Shown here: positions 1 to 10,171 of the stretch, piece by piece
Layout of the letters: the number at the start of each line of letters is the position of its first letter
Numbering within the stretch: the first letter of the stretch is position 1
Source: CAVQCJ01 sp963849365
GTDB lineage: Bacteria; Actinomycetota; Actinomycetes; Prado026
NCBI GenBank assembly: GCA_963849365.1
Contig: CAWKHA010000001.1
Span: 744,001 to 808,000 of the forward strand
DNA length: 64,000 bases
Direction of reading: 5' to 3'
Program-made: the position numbers and the translations under genes
The notes under the pieces: model-generated
What the model saw: only the letters and a program-made list of their open reading frames with translations
Database searches by the model: none
What the model was told of the DNA's origin: nothing

Positions 1-1069
1 CGGCTGCAGCGCCGCGTGGACCACCGCTACCTGGACGAGTGGACCGGCGACCTCGACGCGGCGGTCGAGCGAGTGCTCGTGGCGAAGGCCGAGCACCGCC
101 CGCTGTCGGTCGGGCTGGCCGGCAACTGCGCGACGGTGCTGCCCGAGCTGCTGCGCCGCGGCGTCCCGGTGGACATCGTCACCGACCAGACGTCGGCGCA
201 CGACCCGCTGTCGTACCTGCCCGAGGGCGTGGCGCTCGAGGACTGGCACGCGTACGCCGAGGCCAAGCCGGAGGAGTTCACCGAGCGGGCCCGGCAGTCG
301 ATGGCCAAGCACGTCGAGGCCATGGTCGGCTTCATGGACGCCGGCGCCGAGGTCTTCGACTACGGCAACTCCATCCGCGGCGAGGCGCAGCTCGGCCGGC
401 TACCAGCGCGCGTTCGACTTCCCCGGGTTCGTCCCGGCGTACATCCGGCCGCTGTTCTGCGAGGGCAAGGGCCCGTTCCGCTGGGCCGCGCTGTCCGGTG
501 AGCCGGCCGACATCGCCGCGACCGACGCAGCCGTGCTGGACCTCTTCCCCGACAACGAGCCGCTCGAGCGGTGGATCCGCCGGGCCGGCGAGAAGGTCGC
601 GTTCCAGGGCCTGCCGGCGCGGATCTGCTGGTTGGGGTACGGCGAGCGGCACCTGGCCGGCATGCGGTTCAACGAGATGGTCGCGGCCGGGGTCCTGCAG
701 GCGCCGGTCGCGATCGGCCGCGACCACCTGGACTGCGGGTCGGTCGCCTCGCCGTACCGCGAGACCGAGTCGATGCTCGACGGGTCGGACGCGATCGCGG
801 ACTGGCCGTTGCTGAACGCGCTGGTGAACACCGCCTCGGGCGCGACCTGGGTGTCGATCCACCACGGCGGCGGCGTGGGCATCGGCCGCTCGATCCACGC
901 CGGGCAGGTGACGGTCGCCGATGGCACGGCGCTGGCAGCGGCCAAGCTCGAGCGGGTGCTCACCAACGACCCGGGCATGGGCGTGATCCGGCACGTGGAC
1001 GCCGGCTACGACCGGGCCGCCGAGGTCGCGGCCGAGCGGGGTGTGCGCGTGCCGATGGCCGAGGGCTGA
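1..1069 (+). CDS. hutU: Urocanate hydratase, C-terminal two thirds, one apparent frameshift
   Basis: Second step of histidine degradation: urocanate plus water to imidazolonepropionate, using tightly bound NAD+. The 5' end lies outside the window. About 355 residues remain of a protein that is usually near 550. Seen: the TDQTSAHDPLSYLPEG block, DYGNSIRGEA, then after a frame change FDFPGFVPAYIRPLFCEGKG and the PARICWLGYGER block, which carries the essential Cys of the family. Frame 1 runs to about 396 and the second frame from about 398 to the stop at 1067. One extra base at about 397 (GGC-C-GGC) explains the break, and no residue is lost. It is followed after 5 bp by the M20 gene of the same operon. 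Confidence 0.9.
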   Translation, partial: GCSAAWTTATWTSGPATSTRRSSECSWRRPSTARCRSGWPATARRCCPSCCAAASRWTSSPTRRRRTTRCRTCPRAWRSRTGTRTPRPSRRSSPSGPGSRWPSTSRPWSASWTPAPRSSTTATPSAARRSSAGYQRAFDFPGFVPAYIRPLFCEGKGPFRWAALSGEPADIAATDAAVLDLFPDNEPLERWIRRAGEKVAFQGLPARICWLGYGERHLAGMRFNEMVAAGVLQAPVAIGRDHLDCGSVASPYRETESMLDGSDAIADWPLLNALVNTASGATWVSIHHGGGVGIGRSIHAGQVTVADGTALAAAKLERVLTNDPGMGVIRHVDAGYDRAAEVAAERGVRVPMAEG

Positions 1070-1074
1070 CCTGC

Positions 1075-2329
1075 GTGGCCGACGCACCGACCGCCGCGAG
1101 GTCGTTCGCCGGGCTCTGGGACACGCTGCTGCCCGTCGGCCGGGACCCGCGCACCGGCGGCTACCGCCGCCTCGCCTGGACCCGCGAGGACGCGGAGTGC
1201 CGGGAGTGGTTCGCCGACGCCGCAGCGGCCCGGGCGATGCCGGTGCACACCGACCGCAACGGCAACCTCTGGGCCTGGTGGGGACGACCCGGCCGCGGCG
1301 CGCTGGTGCTCGGTTCGCACCTGGACTCGGTGCCGGACGGCGGGGCGTACGACGGCCCGCTCGGAGTGGTGTCGGCGTTCGCGGCCCTGGACGTCGTGCG
1401 AGCGTCGGCATCCGCCGCCGGCCCGCCGCGACCGGTCGCCGTCGTCGCGTTCGCGGACGAGGAGGGCTCGCGCTTCGGGGTGGCCTGCGCGGGGTCCAGG
1501 CTGCTGACCGGGAGAGCTCGACCCGGACCGGGCGCGGGGTCTGACCGACACCGACGGGGTCACCCTCGCCGCGGCGATGCGGGCGGCCGGGCACGACCCG
1601 GACGGGCTCGGCCGCGACGACGAGGCGCTCGGCCGCATCGGCAGCTACGTCGAGCTGCACGTCGAGCAGGGCCGGAACCTGGTCGACAGCGGCGCACCGG
1701 TCGGCGTGGCGACCGCGATCTGGCCGCACGGCCGCTACCGGTTCACCTTCACCGGAGAGGCCAACCACGCCGGTACCACGCGCCTGGAGGACCGGCGCGA
1801 CCCGATGCTCACGTACGCCGAGACCGTGCTCGCCGCGCGCAAGCGGGCCCGTCTCGCCGGTGCGCGGGTGACGTTCGGACGGGTGGAGGTCGAGCCGAAC
1901 GGCACCAACGCGATCCCGTCTTCCGTGCGGGCGTGGCTGGACGCCCGGGCCGCGGACGCCGATGCGCTGGCATCGCTCGTCGACGGGATCGAGCGGGCCG
2001 CGACGCTGCGCGCCGGCCGGGACGGCACCCGGCTCGCGGTCACGACGGAGTCGGTGTCGCCGGAGGTGCGGTTCGACGGTGCGCTGTCGAGGCGGCTCGC
2101 CGCGGCGGTCGGCGGTTCGTCCGGTGAGGTCCCGGTGCTGCCGACGCAGGCCGGGCACGATGCGGGGGTGCTCGCCGCCCTTGTCCCCGCCGCGATGCTG
2201 TTCGTCCGCAACCCGACCGGGGTGTCGCACTCCCCCGCCGAGCACGCCGACCTCGCCGACTGCCTGTCCGGTGTCGACGCACTGGCCCGCGTCGTCGCCG
2301 CGGAGCTTACGCCGGAGGTCGAGCGGTGA
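1075..2329 (+). CDS. M20-family amidohydrolase (allantoate/N-carbamoyl amino acid hydrolase type), one apparent frameshift
   Basis: Binuclear metal-dependent amidase of the M20 allantoate amidohydrolase/N-carbamoyl-L-amino acid hydrolase group. Seen: GSHLDSVPDGGAYDGPLGV and DEEGSRFG (metal ligands), SYVELHVEQG, then NHAGTT and a late His in SHSPAEH. The GTG start at 1075 follows the hutU stop by 5 bp. The stop overlaps the hutF GTG (GTGA). An extra A at about 1513 (ACC-GGG-A-GAG-CTC) splits the gene. Removing it gives 417 residues, normal for the family. Inference: because HutF makes N-formylglutamate and no HutG is visible, this enzyme may remove the formyl group. An allantoate or ureido substrate cannot be excluded from sequence. 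Confidence 0.85.
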
Positions 2330-3687
2330 CGTCGTACCTGTGCGAGCACGCTTGGCTCGGCGGCGCGGTGTCGCACGACCAGGTCCTGGTCGAGCTGGAC
2401 GGTGGACGCATCTCGGCTGTCACGCCCGGCTTCGCCGGCCCCCTTCCGGACGGGACGGTCCGGCTGACCGGCCTCACCCTGCCCGGGCTCGCGAACGTGC
2501 ACTCGCACGCCTTCCACCGCGCGCTGCGGGGACGTACGCACGCGGTCGACGGCTCGGGCGGCACCGGCTCGTTCTGGACCTGGCGCGAGCAGATGTACGC
2601 CGTCGCCGAGCGGCTCGACCCGGACTCCTACCGCGCGCTGGCGACAGCCGTGTACGCCGAGATGGCACTGGCCGGGATCACGGCGGTCGGCGAGTTCCAC
2701 TACCTGCACCACGGGCCGGGCGGGCAGCGCTACGGCGACCCGAACGCCATGGCGCACGCGCTGGTCGCGGCGGCCCGCACCGCCGGCGTACGGCTCACGC
2801 TGCTCGACACGTGCTACCTCACCGGCGGGATCGGCCGTCCGCTCGACGGCGTGCAGCTGCGCTTCGGCGACGGCTCGGCGCACGCCTGGGCCGACCGCGC
2901 CGCGGCGCTGTGCACGGCCTACCCCCCGTCCGGCGACGTCCGGGTCGGCGCCGCCGTGCACTCGGTGCGCGCCGTCGCCGCCGACGACATCCCGGTGGTG
3001 GCGCGCTGGGCCGAGCTGCACGACGGAACTCCCCTGCACGTGCACCTGTCCGAGCAGCCGGCCGAGAACGAGGCGTGCGTCGCCGCGTACGGCCGCTCGC
3101 CCACGAAGGTGCTCGCCGACGCCGGCGCTCTCGGTTCCGCGACCACTGCGGTGCACGCGACACACCTGTCCGCCGACGACATCGCCCTGCTCGGTGCGAG
3201 CCGGACCGGGACCTGCCTGTGCCCCACCACCGAGCGGGACCTCGCCGACGGCGTGGGCCCGGTGCGCGCACTGACCGAGGCGGGGTCGCCGCTCTCGCTC
3301 GGGTCGGACAGCCACGCGGTCATCGATCTCTTCGAGGAGGCACGCGGCGTCGAGCTCGACGAGCGCCTGGTGTCGATGCGGCGTGGCCACTTCGACGCGG
3401 CACGCCTGCTCGGCGCGGCGACGTCGGCCGGATGGCACGCGCTCGGGCGCCCCGACGGCGGCCGGATCGCCCCCGGCGCCTGCGCCGACCTGGTGACGCT
3501 GCGGCTGGACTCGCCGCGCACCGCCGGAGCGGGTCACGGCCCCGAGGCCGCCGTGTTCGCCGCGACTGCCGCCGACGTCTCGCACGTCGTCGTCGGCGGC
3601 GAGGTGGTCGTGGCGGACGGCGTGCACCGCCGCGTGCCCGACGTGGGGCGGGCGCTGTCCGGGGCGATCGCGGCGGTCCTGCGATGA
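2326..3687 (+). CDS. hutF: Formimidoylglutamate deiminase
   Basis: Amidohydrolase-superfamily TIM barrel that converts N-formimidoyl-L-glutamate to N-formyl-L-glutamate and ammonia. Its presence marks the HutF branch of histidine degradation. Seen in the 453-residue protein: the metal-binding HxH in NVHSHAFHRAL (about residues 62-72), the substrate and metal segment LHVHLSEQPAENEAC, HATHLS, and the late metal Asp in LGSDSHAVID. The GTG start overlaps the preceding stop by 4 bp and the stop overlaps the hutI ATG (ATGA), so the genes are translationally coupled. Closely related amidohydrolases exist, but the hut context makes this call firm. Confidence 0.92.
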   Translation: MTSYLCEHAWLGGAVSHDQVLVELDGGRISAVTPGFAGPLPDGTVRLTGLTLPGLANVHSHAFHRALRGRTHAVDGSGGTGSFWTWREQMYAVAERLDPDSYRALATAVYAEMALAGITAVGEFHYLHHGPGGQRYGDPNAMAHALVAAARTAGVRLTLLDTCYLTGGIGRPLDGVQLRFGDGSAHAWADRAAALCTAYPPSGDVRVGAAVHSVRAVAADDIPVVARWAELHDGTPLHVHLSEQPAENEACVAAYGRSPTKVLADAGALGSATTAVHATHLSADDIALLGASRTGTCLCPTTERDLADGVGPVRALTEAGSPLSLGSDSHAVIDLFEEARGVELDERLVSMRRGHFDAARLLGAATSAGWHALGRPDGGRIAPGACADLVTLRLDSPRTAGAGHGPEAAVFAATAADVSHVVVGGEVVVADGVHRRVPDVGRALSGAIAAVLR

Positions 3688-4859
3688 GCACCGTCGTCAG
3701 CGGCATCGGGCAGCTCGTCACCAACGTCCCCGGGCTCGGCGACGGCACGCCGCTCGGCCTGCTGCACGACGCGGCTGTCGTCGTCGACGCCGGCGCCGTA
3801 GCGTGGGTCGGCCCGTCGGCGCAGGCTCCCGCGGCCGACGAGCAGATCGACGCGGTGGGGTGCGCGGTCGTCCCCGGGTTCGTCGACAGCCACGCGCACC
3901 TGGTCTTCGCCGGTGACCGGGCCGACGAGTTCGCAGCGAGGATGGCCGGCCGGCCGTACAGCGCCGGCGGCATCCGCAGCACCGTCGCCGCGACCCGGGC
4001 GGCCGACGACGCGACCCTCGAGGACCACGCCCGCCGGCTGGCCGCCGAGATGCTCCGCGGCGGCACCACGACGTTCGAGTGCAAGAGCGGCTACGGCCTG
4101 ACCGTCCAGGACGAGGCCCGCTCGCTCGTCGTGGCGCGCAGGATCACCGCCGAGACCACGTACCTGGGTGCGCACGTCGTGCCGCCGGAGTACGAGGGCC
4201 GGCGCGACGCCTACGTCGCGCTCGTGGCCGGACCCATGCTGGACGCGTGCGCGCCGCAGGCACGGTGGGTGGACGTCTTCTGCGACCGCGGCGCCTTCGA
4301 CGCGGACGAGACCCGCGCGATCGTCGCCGCCGGCGTCGCCCGCGGGCTGCTGCCGCGGCTGCACGGGAACCAGCTGCAGCACGGCCCGGGCGTGCAGGTC
4401 GCCGTCGAGGTCGCGGCCGCGAGCGTCGACCACTGCACGTACCTCGACCACTCCGACGTCGACGCGCTGGCCGGTTCCGCGACCGTGGCCACCCTGCTGC
4501 CGGCCGCCGAGTTCTCCACGCGCTCGCCGTACCCGGACGCGCGTCGCCTGCTCGACGCCGGCGTCACGGTGGCGCTCGCGACCGACTGCAACCCCGGCTC
4601 CTCGTACACCACCAGCATGTCCCTGTGCGTCGCGCTCGCCGTCCGGGAGATGCGCATGACTCCCGCCGAGGCTGTGTGGTCGGCGACCGCCGGCGGTGCG
4701 CAGGCGTTGCGGCGCGAGGATGTCGGGACGTTGCGGGTCGGATCGCGCGGCGACCTCGTGGTCCTGGACGCCCCGTCGTACGTGCACCTCGCCTACCGCC
4801 CCGGCGTCCCGCTCGTCCGGACGGTCCTGCGGCCCGACGGTCCGTTCGTGGGCGGCTGA
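3684..4859 (+). CDS. hutI: Imidazolonepropionase
   Basis: Third step of histidine degradation: hydrolyses 4-imidazolone-5-propionate to N-formimidoyl-L-glutamate, the substrate of the preceding HutF. The 391-residue protein carries the metal HxH in VDSHAHLVFAGDR (about residue 71), the KSGYGLT substrate loop, LHGNQLQ, and the catalytic and metal Asp in ATDCNPGSSYT. The ATG overlaps the hutF stop (ATGA). It is last in the + strand hut run. Its stop is one base from the stop of the convergent ftsY, so there is no room for a separate terminator between them. Confidence 0.94.
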   Translation: MSTVVSGIGQLVTNVPGLGDGTPLGLLHDAAVVVDAGAVAWVGPSAQAPAADEQIDAVGCAVVPGFVDSHAHLVFAGDRADEFAARMAGRPYSAGGIRSTVAATRAADDATLEDHARRLAAEMLRGGTTTFECKSGYGLTVQDEARSLVVARRITAETTYLGAHVVPPEYEGRRDAYVALVAGPMLDACAPQARWVDVFCDRGAFDADETRAIVAAGVARGLLPRLHGNQLQHGPGVQVAVEVAAASVDHCTYLDHSDVDALAGSATVATLLPAAEFSTRSPYPDARRLLDAGVTVALATDCNPGSSYTTSMSLCVALAVREMRMTPAEAVWSATAGGAQALRREDVGTLRVGSRGDLVVLDAPSYVHLAYRPGVPLVRTVLRPDGPFVGG

Positions 4860-4860
4860 C

Positions 4861-5974
4861 TCAGCCCTCGAGCAGGGCGTCGACGAACGCCTCGGGATCG
4901 AACGGCGCGAGGTCGTCCACGCCTTCGCCGAGCCCGACCAGCTTCACCGGGACGCCGAGCTCGCGCTGCACCGCGACGACGATGCCGCCCTTGGCCGTGC
5001 CGTCCAGCTTGGTCAGCACGATCCCGGTGACATCGACCACCTCGGCGAAGACGCGCGCCTGCTGCAGGCCGTTCTGGCCGGTGGTCGCGTCGAGCACGAG
5101 CAGCACCTCGGTGACCGGCGCCTGCTTCTCGACCACGCGCTTGACCTTGCCGAGCTCGTCCATCAGCCCGGTCTTGGTGTGCAGCCGTCCGGCGGTGTCC
5201 ACGAGCACGACGTCCACGGACGCGTCGATCCCGGCCTGCACCGCCTGGAACGCGACGCTCGCCGGGTCGGCACCCTCGGCCCCGCGCACCGTCCGCACCC
5301 CGACGCGCTCGCCCCACGTCTGCAGCTGTTCGGCCGCGGCGGCGCGGAACGTGTCGGCCGCGCCGAGCAGGACGGTCCTGCCGTCGGCGACGAGGACGCG
5401 GGCGAGCTTGCCGGTCGTCGTGGTCTTGCCGGTGCCGTTCACACCGACGACCAGCACCACGGCCGGCACCCCGGCCGCGCCGACCAGAACCAGTGAACGG
5501 TCCACCGACGGGTCGACCAGCGCGAGCAGCTCGGCCCGCAGCAGCGCCTGCACCCGCCCCGGGTCGGCGGTGTCCTGGGTCCGCATCTGCTCGCGCAGCC
5601 GGTCCAGCAGCTCGGTCGCGGGCCCCACGCCGAGGTCGGAGAGGAGCAGCGTCGCCTCCACCTCGTCCCACGTCGCCGCGTCGACCGTGTCGCGCGACAG
5701 CAGGTGAACCAGACCGGAGCCGAGCGTCGTGCGGGACCGGACGAGCCGGTCCCGGAGCCGGGCGAACCGGCCGGCCGACGGCTCCGGCACCGCTTCGACC
5801 GCTTCGACGGGCGGCACGACCTCAAGAGCAGGTGCCTCGACGGCGGACTCGGCCGGGCGCGCGGGCGGAGCCGGCGGGGCGGCCGTGCGCGCACCGGCGG
5901 CTGCCGACCAGGGCCAACCCGACGATCAGCGCGAGCGCGAGCATGACGACGACGATCAGGACGGTGGCGGTCAC
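4861..5974 (-). CDS. ftsY: Signal recognition particle receptor FtsY, apparent frameshift in the N-terminal linker
   Basis: SRP receptor GTPase that docks ribosome-SRP complexes at the membrane. The conserved NG domain is intact: GVNGTGKTTTTGKLA (P-loop), AADTFRAAAAEQLQ, DTAGRLHTK and LTKLDGTAKGG. An uninterrupted frame starts only at a GTG at 5817. Upstream, the same frame stays open back to about 5926 with Ala/Pro-rich coding-like sequence. A second frame from GTG 5974 encodes a clear membrane segment (LIVVVMLALALIVGLALVG), and that GTG has an AGGA 8 nt upstream. One extra base at about 5895 joins the two into 370 residues, the actinobacterial FtsY architecture of N-terminal anchor, linker and NG. 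It lies 19 bp after smc. Confidence 0.9.
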
Positions 5975-5993
5975 GGCGCGATCCTGCCACCGC

Positions 5994-8900
5994 TCACGCG
6001 GGCTGCTCCTCGCGCAGGCGCTGGCTGATCACGCTCGTGACGCCGTCACCGCGCATGGTCACGCCGTAGAGGGCGTCGGCGACCTCCATCGTCGTCTTCT
6101 GGTGCGTGATCACGATGAGCTGGCTGGATTCGCGCAGCTCCTCGAACAGCGTGAGCAGCCGGCCGAGGTTGGTGTCGTCGAGCGCGGCCTCGACCTCGTC
6201 CATCACGTAGAAGGGACTCGGCCGAGCCTTGAAGATGGCGACCAACAGGGCGACCGCGACGAGCGAGCGCTCGCCGCCGGACAGCAGCGAGAGCCGCTTC
6301 ACCTTCTTACCGGGCGGACGGGCCTCGACCTCGATGCCGGTGGCGAGCATGTCGTCGGGGTCCGTCAGCACGAGCCGGCCCTCGCCGCCCGGGAACAGCC
6401 GGGCGAAGACCGTCTCGAACTCGCGCGCCGTGTCGTGGTACGCCGCGGTGAAGACCTGCTCCACCCGCTCGTCGACCTCGCGGACGATGTCGAGCAGGTC
6501 GCGGCGGGTCTTCTTGAGGTCCTCGAGCTGCTCGGTGAGGAACTGGTGCCGCTCCTCGAGCGCCGCGAACTCCTCCAGCGCCAGCGGGTTCACCCTGCCG
6601 AGGAGGGCGAGCGCGCGCTCCGCGGTGCGGGCACGCTTCTCCTGCTCGGCACGCACGTACGGGACCGGGTCGCCGGGCGCGGCGTCCGGCTCGGCGTCCG
6701 GCTCGGGCAGCGACGGCGGCACGAGCTGGTCCGGGCCGTACTCGTCGACGAGCGTCTGCGGGTCGACCCCGAGCTCTTCGAGCGCCCGCGCCTCCAGCGT
6801 CTCGATCCGCAGCCGCTGCTCGGTCCTGGCCATCTCGTCGCGGTGCACGGAGTCGGTGAGCTGGTCGAGCTCGCCGGCCAGCTCACGGGCCCGGGTACGG
6901 ACACCGGCCATCTCGCCGTCGGCGGCGGTGCGCTCGCTCTCCGCGGCGGCCCGCTCGGCCGCGGCGGCCTGCAGCGAGAGCTCGAGCCGGGCCAGCGCGA
7001 GGACGACCCCGCGGGAGACGGCGGCCGCGACCGCGAGCTCGCGCACCCGGCGCTGCCGGCGTTCGACCGCGCGTTCCCGGGCCGCGCGCTCCTCGGCCGC
7101 CGACCGCTCCAGCGCCTCGGCCCGCCCGGCCAGCGCACGGGCCCGCTCCTCGCCGGTGCGCACCGTCAGCCGCACCTCGACCTCCCCCTGGCGAGCCGTG
7201 GAGGCGGCGACGGCGAGGGCGTCGCGCCGGTCGGCGGCCGGGACCACGTCCGGCGGCGTCTGCTCGGCCTCGTCCAGCCGCTCCTGCAGCTCGTCGACGG
7301 CGTCGCGGTCGGCCTGGACGGCCGCGTTCGCGGCGGTCAGGGCGGCCTGCAGCCGGTCCGCCTCGCCGGTCGCGGCACGGGCCGCGGCACCGAGCTGGCC
7401 GAGCTGCTCGGCCACGGCGGCGAGCCGGGCGTCGGACTCGTGCAGCCGGGCCAGGGCCGCCTCGCACCGTTCGGACGCGTCCTGGCGCTGCTGGATCGCT
7501 GCGGACAGCTCGAACCGCACGCGCTCGGTCCGGTGCGCGGCCGCCTCGAGCCGGACCGACGCCTCGTCGACCGCCGCCCGGACCTCGAGCAGTGACGGAG
7601 CGGACGTCGAGCCGCCGTGCGCGAAGCCGGCCGACAGGACGTCGCCGTCACGGGTGACGACGGTGAGCTCGGGCCGGGCCCGTACGACCTCACGCGCGGC
7701 TCGCAGGTCCTCGACGACGACGGTCGTGGCCAGCACGCGGCGGACGGCGGCAGCGATGCGCGCTGGGGCCGAGACCAGGTCGAAGGCCGGTACCGCCCCA
7801 GCGGGCAGCCCGGCCGGCGTCGTGACCCCGCCCGCCGGCAGCGACGCGCTGCCGACCAGCAGCGGTGCGCGACCTGCGTCGTCGTCCTTCAGCAGGCGCA
7901 GGGCACCGACCGCGGCGTCCAGACCGTCGACCGCGACCGCGTCCGCCGCCGTTCCCAGCGCGGCAGCGAGCGCCGTCTCGTAGCCGGGCCGGACGCTCAC
8001 GAGCGCCGCGACGGAACCCAGCACGCCGCTGAGCCTGCTCCCCGCGGCGAGCAGGGCGGCCGAGCCGTCCTTGCGCGCGAGGCTCAGCTCGAGCGCCTCC
8101 TTGCGGGCGGTCAGCGCGGCCCGGTCGCGCTCGGCGTCGCGCTCCTCCTGGCGCAGCTGCGCGACCTGCGCCTGCGCCGCCTCGTACGCCGTGGCGGCCT
8201 GCTCGTGCTCGGTGTCGAGGCCGACCTCGCCCTCGTCCAGCCCGGCCACGCTGGACTCCAGCGCGGTGAACTCCTCGTGCGCGCCGCGGGCCCGCTCGCG
8301 GGCCTCGTCCAGGGCCGTCGACAGCCGGCCGATCTCGGCCTCGCGGGTCTCCAGCCGGCTGCTCGCGGCACCGACCTGACCCACCAGCCGGGCCAGTCCC
8401 TCGCGGCGGTCGGCCTGCGCCCGCTCGGCCGTGGCCACCCGGCGCTCCTCGGCGACGAGCTCGTCCTCGGCGGCGGCGCGGGCAGCGACGGCGGCGGCCA
8501 ACCGCATGCGGTCCTGCTCGACCTCGGCGACGAGAGCGGCCTCCTCGGTCCGGACCTGGGCGGCCGACACCTCCAGCTCGTCCGGGTCGCGGCCGGGCCG
8601 GTCGTCCTCCGGCTCGGCGGCCAGGATGCGCAGCCGCTGCTCGGCCATCCCGGCCGTGCCACGCAGGCGCTCCCGGACGCCGTTCAACCGGTACCAGACC
8701 TCCTGGGCCCGCGCCACGGCGGGCGCGCGCTCGGCGGCCTCCGCCTCGAGCGCCGCCTCGCGTGCCTGGGCCGCGGCCAGGGCGGCCTCGACCTGCGCGC
8801 GCCGCTCGCGCAGCGCGGTCTCGTCGGCGACCTCCTGCTCGAGCGCGGTACGCAGCTCGAGCAGGTCGTTGGCCAGCAGCCGCAGGCGAGCGTCGCGCAG

Positions 8901-9563
8901 GTCGGCCTGCACCACGCTGGCCCGCCGGGCCACCTCGGCCTGCTTGCCGAGGGGCTTGAGCTGACGGCGCAGCTCGACGGTGAGGTCGGCGACCCGGGTC
9001 ATGTTGGCCTGCATGGCCTCCAGCTTGCGCAGCGCCTTCTCTTTGCGTTTGCGGTGCTTGAGGACCCCGGCCGCCTCCTCGATGAAGCCGCGCCGGTCCT
9101 CGGGCGTCGCGGACAGGATCTGGTCCAGCTGGCCCTGCCCGACGATCACGTGCATCTCGCGGCCGATGCCGGAGTCCGACAGCAGCTCCTGCACGTCCAG
9201 CAGCCGGCACGACTCGCCGTTGATGGCGTACTCGGACCCGCCGTTGCGGAACATGATCCGCGAGAGCGTGACCTCCGCGTACTCGATCGGGAGGGCGCCG
9301 TCGGTGTTGTCGATCGTCAGCACGACCTCGGCCCGGCCCAGCGGCGGGCGCCCGGACGTGCCGGCGAAGATGACGTCCTCCATCTTGCCGCCGCGCAGGC
9401 TCTTGGCCCCCTGCTCACCCATGACCCACGCCAGCGCGTCGACGACGTTGGACTTGCCCGAGCCGTTCGGCCCGACCACACAGGTGATCCCCGGCTCGAA
9501 GCGCAGGGTGGTGGACGAGGCGAAGGACTTGAAGCCGCGCAGAGTCAGGCTCTTCAGGTGCAC
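5994..9563 (-). CDS. smc: Chromosome segregation/condensation ATPase SMC
   Basis: Core subunit of the bacterial condensin. The 1189 residues show the full SMC plan: N-terminal head with Walker A GPNGSGKSN (about residues 32-40) and Q-loop region, a long Ala/Glu/Arg-rich coiled coil, a hinge near residues 500-620 (Gly-rich, around SRLSGVLGSVAALVSV), a second coiled coil, and the C-terminal head with the LSGGERSLVAVALL signature and Walker B FYVMDEVEAALDD. The GTG start at 9563 begins MHLKSLTLRGFKSFA, typical for the family. It precedes ftsY on the same strand, as in other actinobacteria. A TAGTCT -10-like box lies about 75 bp upstream at 9638-9643. Confidence 0.97.
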   Translation of the reverse strand: MHLKSLTLRGFKSFASSTTLRFEPGITCVVGPNGSGKSNVVDALAWVMGEQGAKSLRGGKMEDVIFAGTSGRPPLGRAEVVLTIDNTDGALPIEYAEVTLSRIMFRNGGSEYAINGESCRLLDVQELLSDSGIGREMHVIVGQGQLDQILSATPEDRRGFIEEAAGVLKHRKRKEKALRKLEAMQANMTRVADLTVELRRQLKPLGKQAEVARRASVVQADLRDARLRLLANDLLELRTALEQEVADETALRERRAQVEAALAAAQAREAALEAEAAERAPAVARAQEVWYRLNGVRERLRGTAGMAEQRLRILAAEPEDDRPGRDPDELEVSAAQVRTEEAALVAEVEQDRMRLAAAVAARAAAEDELVAEERRVATAERAQADRREGLARLVGQVGAASSRLETREAEIGRLSTALDEARERARGAHEEFTALESSVAGLDEGEVGLDTEHEQAATAYEAAQAQVAQLRQEERDAERDRAALTARKEALELSLARKDGSAALLAAGSRLSGVLGSVAALVSVRPGYETALAAALGTAADAVAVDGLDAAVGALRLLKDDDAGRAPLLVGSASLPAGGVTTPAGLPAGAVPAFDLVSAPARIAAAVRRVLATTVVVEDLRAAREVVRARPELTVVTRDGDVLSAGFAHGGSTSAPSLLEVRAAVDEASVRLEAAAHRTERVRFELSAAIQQRQDASERCEAALARLHESDARLAAVAEQLGQLGAAARAATGEADRLQAALTAANAAVQADRDAVDELQERLDEAEQTPPDVVPAADRRDALAVAASTARQGEVEVRLTVRTGEERARALAGRAEALERSAAEERAARERAVERRQRRVRELAVAAAVSRGVVLALARLELSLQAAAAERAAAESERTAADGEMAGVRTRARELAGELDQLTDSVHRDEMARTEQRLRIETLEARALEELGVDPQTLVDEYGPDQLVPPSLPEPDAEPDAAPGDPVPYVRAEQEKRARTAERALALLGRVNPLALEEFAALEERHQFLTEQLEDLKKTRRDLLDIVREVDERVEQVFTAAYHDTAREFETVFARLFPGGEGRLVLTDPDDMLATGIEVEARPPGKKVKRLSLLSGGERSLVAVALLVAIFKARPSPFYVMDEVEAALDDTNLGRLLTLFEELRESSQLIVITHQKTTMEVADALYGVTMRGDGVTSVISQRLREEQPA

Positions 9564-9747
9564 GGTGGAGGCGCTCCTGCGGGTAGCCGTCGCATGCAGG
9601 TCGACACGACGGGGCGGGGTCGGGGAAGACCGCCGCCAGACTACCGGGCGGCCGGCGGACGCTCGTGCCGCCGCGCCAGGAGCGCCCGGCCCGCGCGGGC
9701 CCGTGAGGGGGGCGGGCGCCGCGCGCGGGGGCCGGGGCTGTCCGGTG

Positions 9748-9942
9748 CTACGTGAGAGCTGGTTCGCGGTCGGTCACCGAGAGGACCTGGTCCTCCGCGA
9801 TGACCGCGGTGAGTGCATCGTTCACGGCGTGGAGCCGGTCGACCTCCGCCTCGAGGTCGCGTACACGGCTGCGAAGCCGCGCGATCTCGGAGAGGACAAC
9901 GGGGTCCGGGCCGCCGAGGTATCCGAGCAGGGCCTTCGCCAT
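9748..9942 (-). CDS. Small conserved actinobacterial coiled-coil protein
   Basis: A 64-residue acidic protein beginning MAKALLGYLGGPDP, followed by one heptad-like helix (residues 17-52: IARLRSRVRDLEAEVDRLHAVN). From memory, short proteins with this MAKALLGxxGGPDP start lie near smc in many actinobacteria. Their function is unknown. The ATG at 9942 is preceded by a clear AAGGAC-type ribosome site. The helix suggests dimer formation. Nothing in the sequence points to a catalytic role. Confidence 0.75.
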   Translation of the reverse strand: MAKALLGYLGGPDPVVLSEIARLRSRVRDLEAEVDRLHAVNDALTAVIAEDQVLSVTDREPALT

Positions 9943-10171
9943 CGAGGGTCCTTACCGGGTCACGGTGCCCTTGGGCGGGCACACAGGGCTGGTCATGAGG
10001 GGCACGCGCGGGGCCTGGGCTCCGGCGGCTGAGGGTCAGCAGGTGGTGCGTGTCGCCCGGGGGCGACTGGGGCAGCGGGAGGGAGCTGTCCGACGTACTC
10101 AGGCCAGGGTGGCACCAGGTCACGAAACGGTCAACAGCGCCGCGCGGCTGCTCACTCGAACGGGTCATGGA

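Noticed and set aside
1962..3683. A 965-codon frame joining the region before hutF to hutI
   Set aside because: Its first 570 codons are an out-of-frame shadow of the M20 gene and hutF. hutI starts at ATG 3684 inside it.
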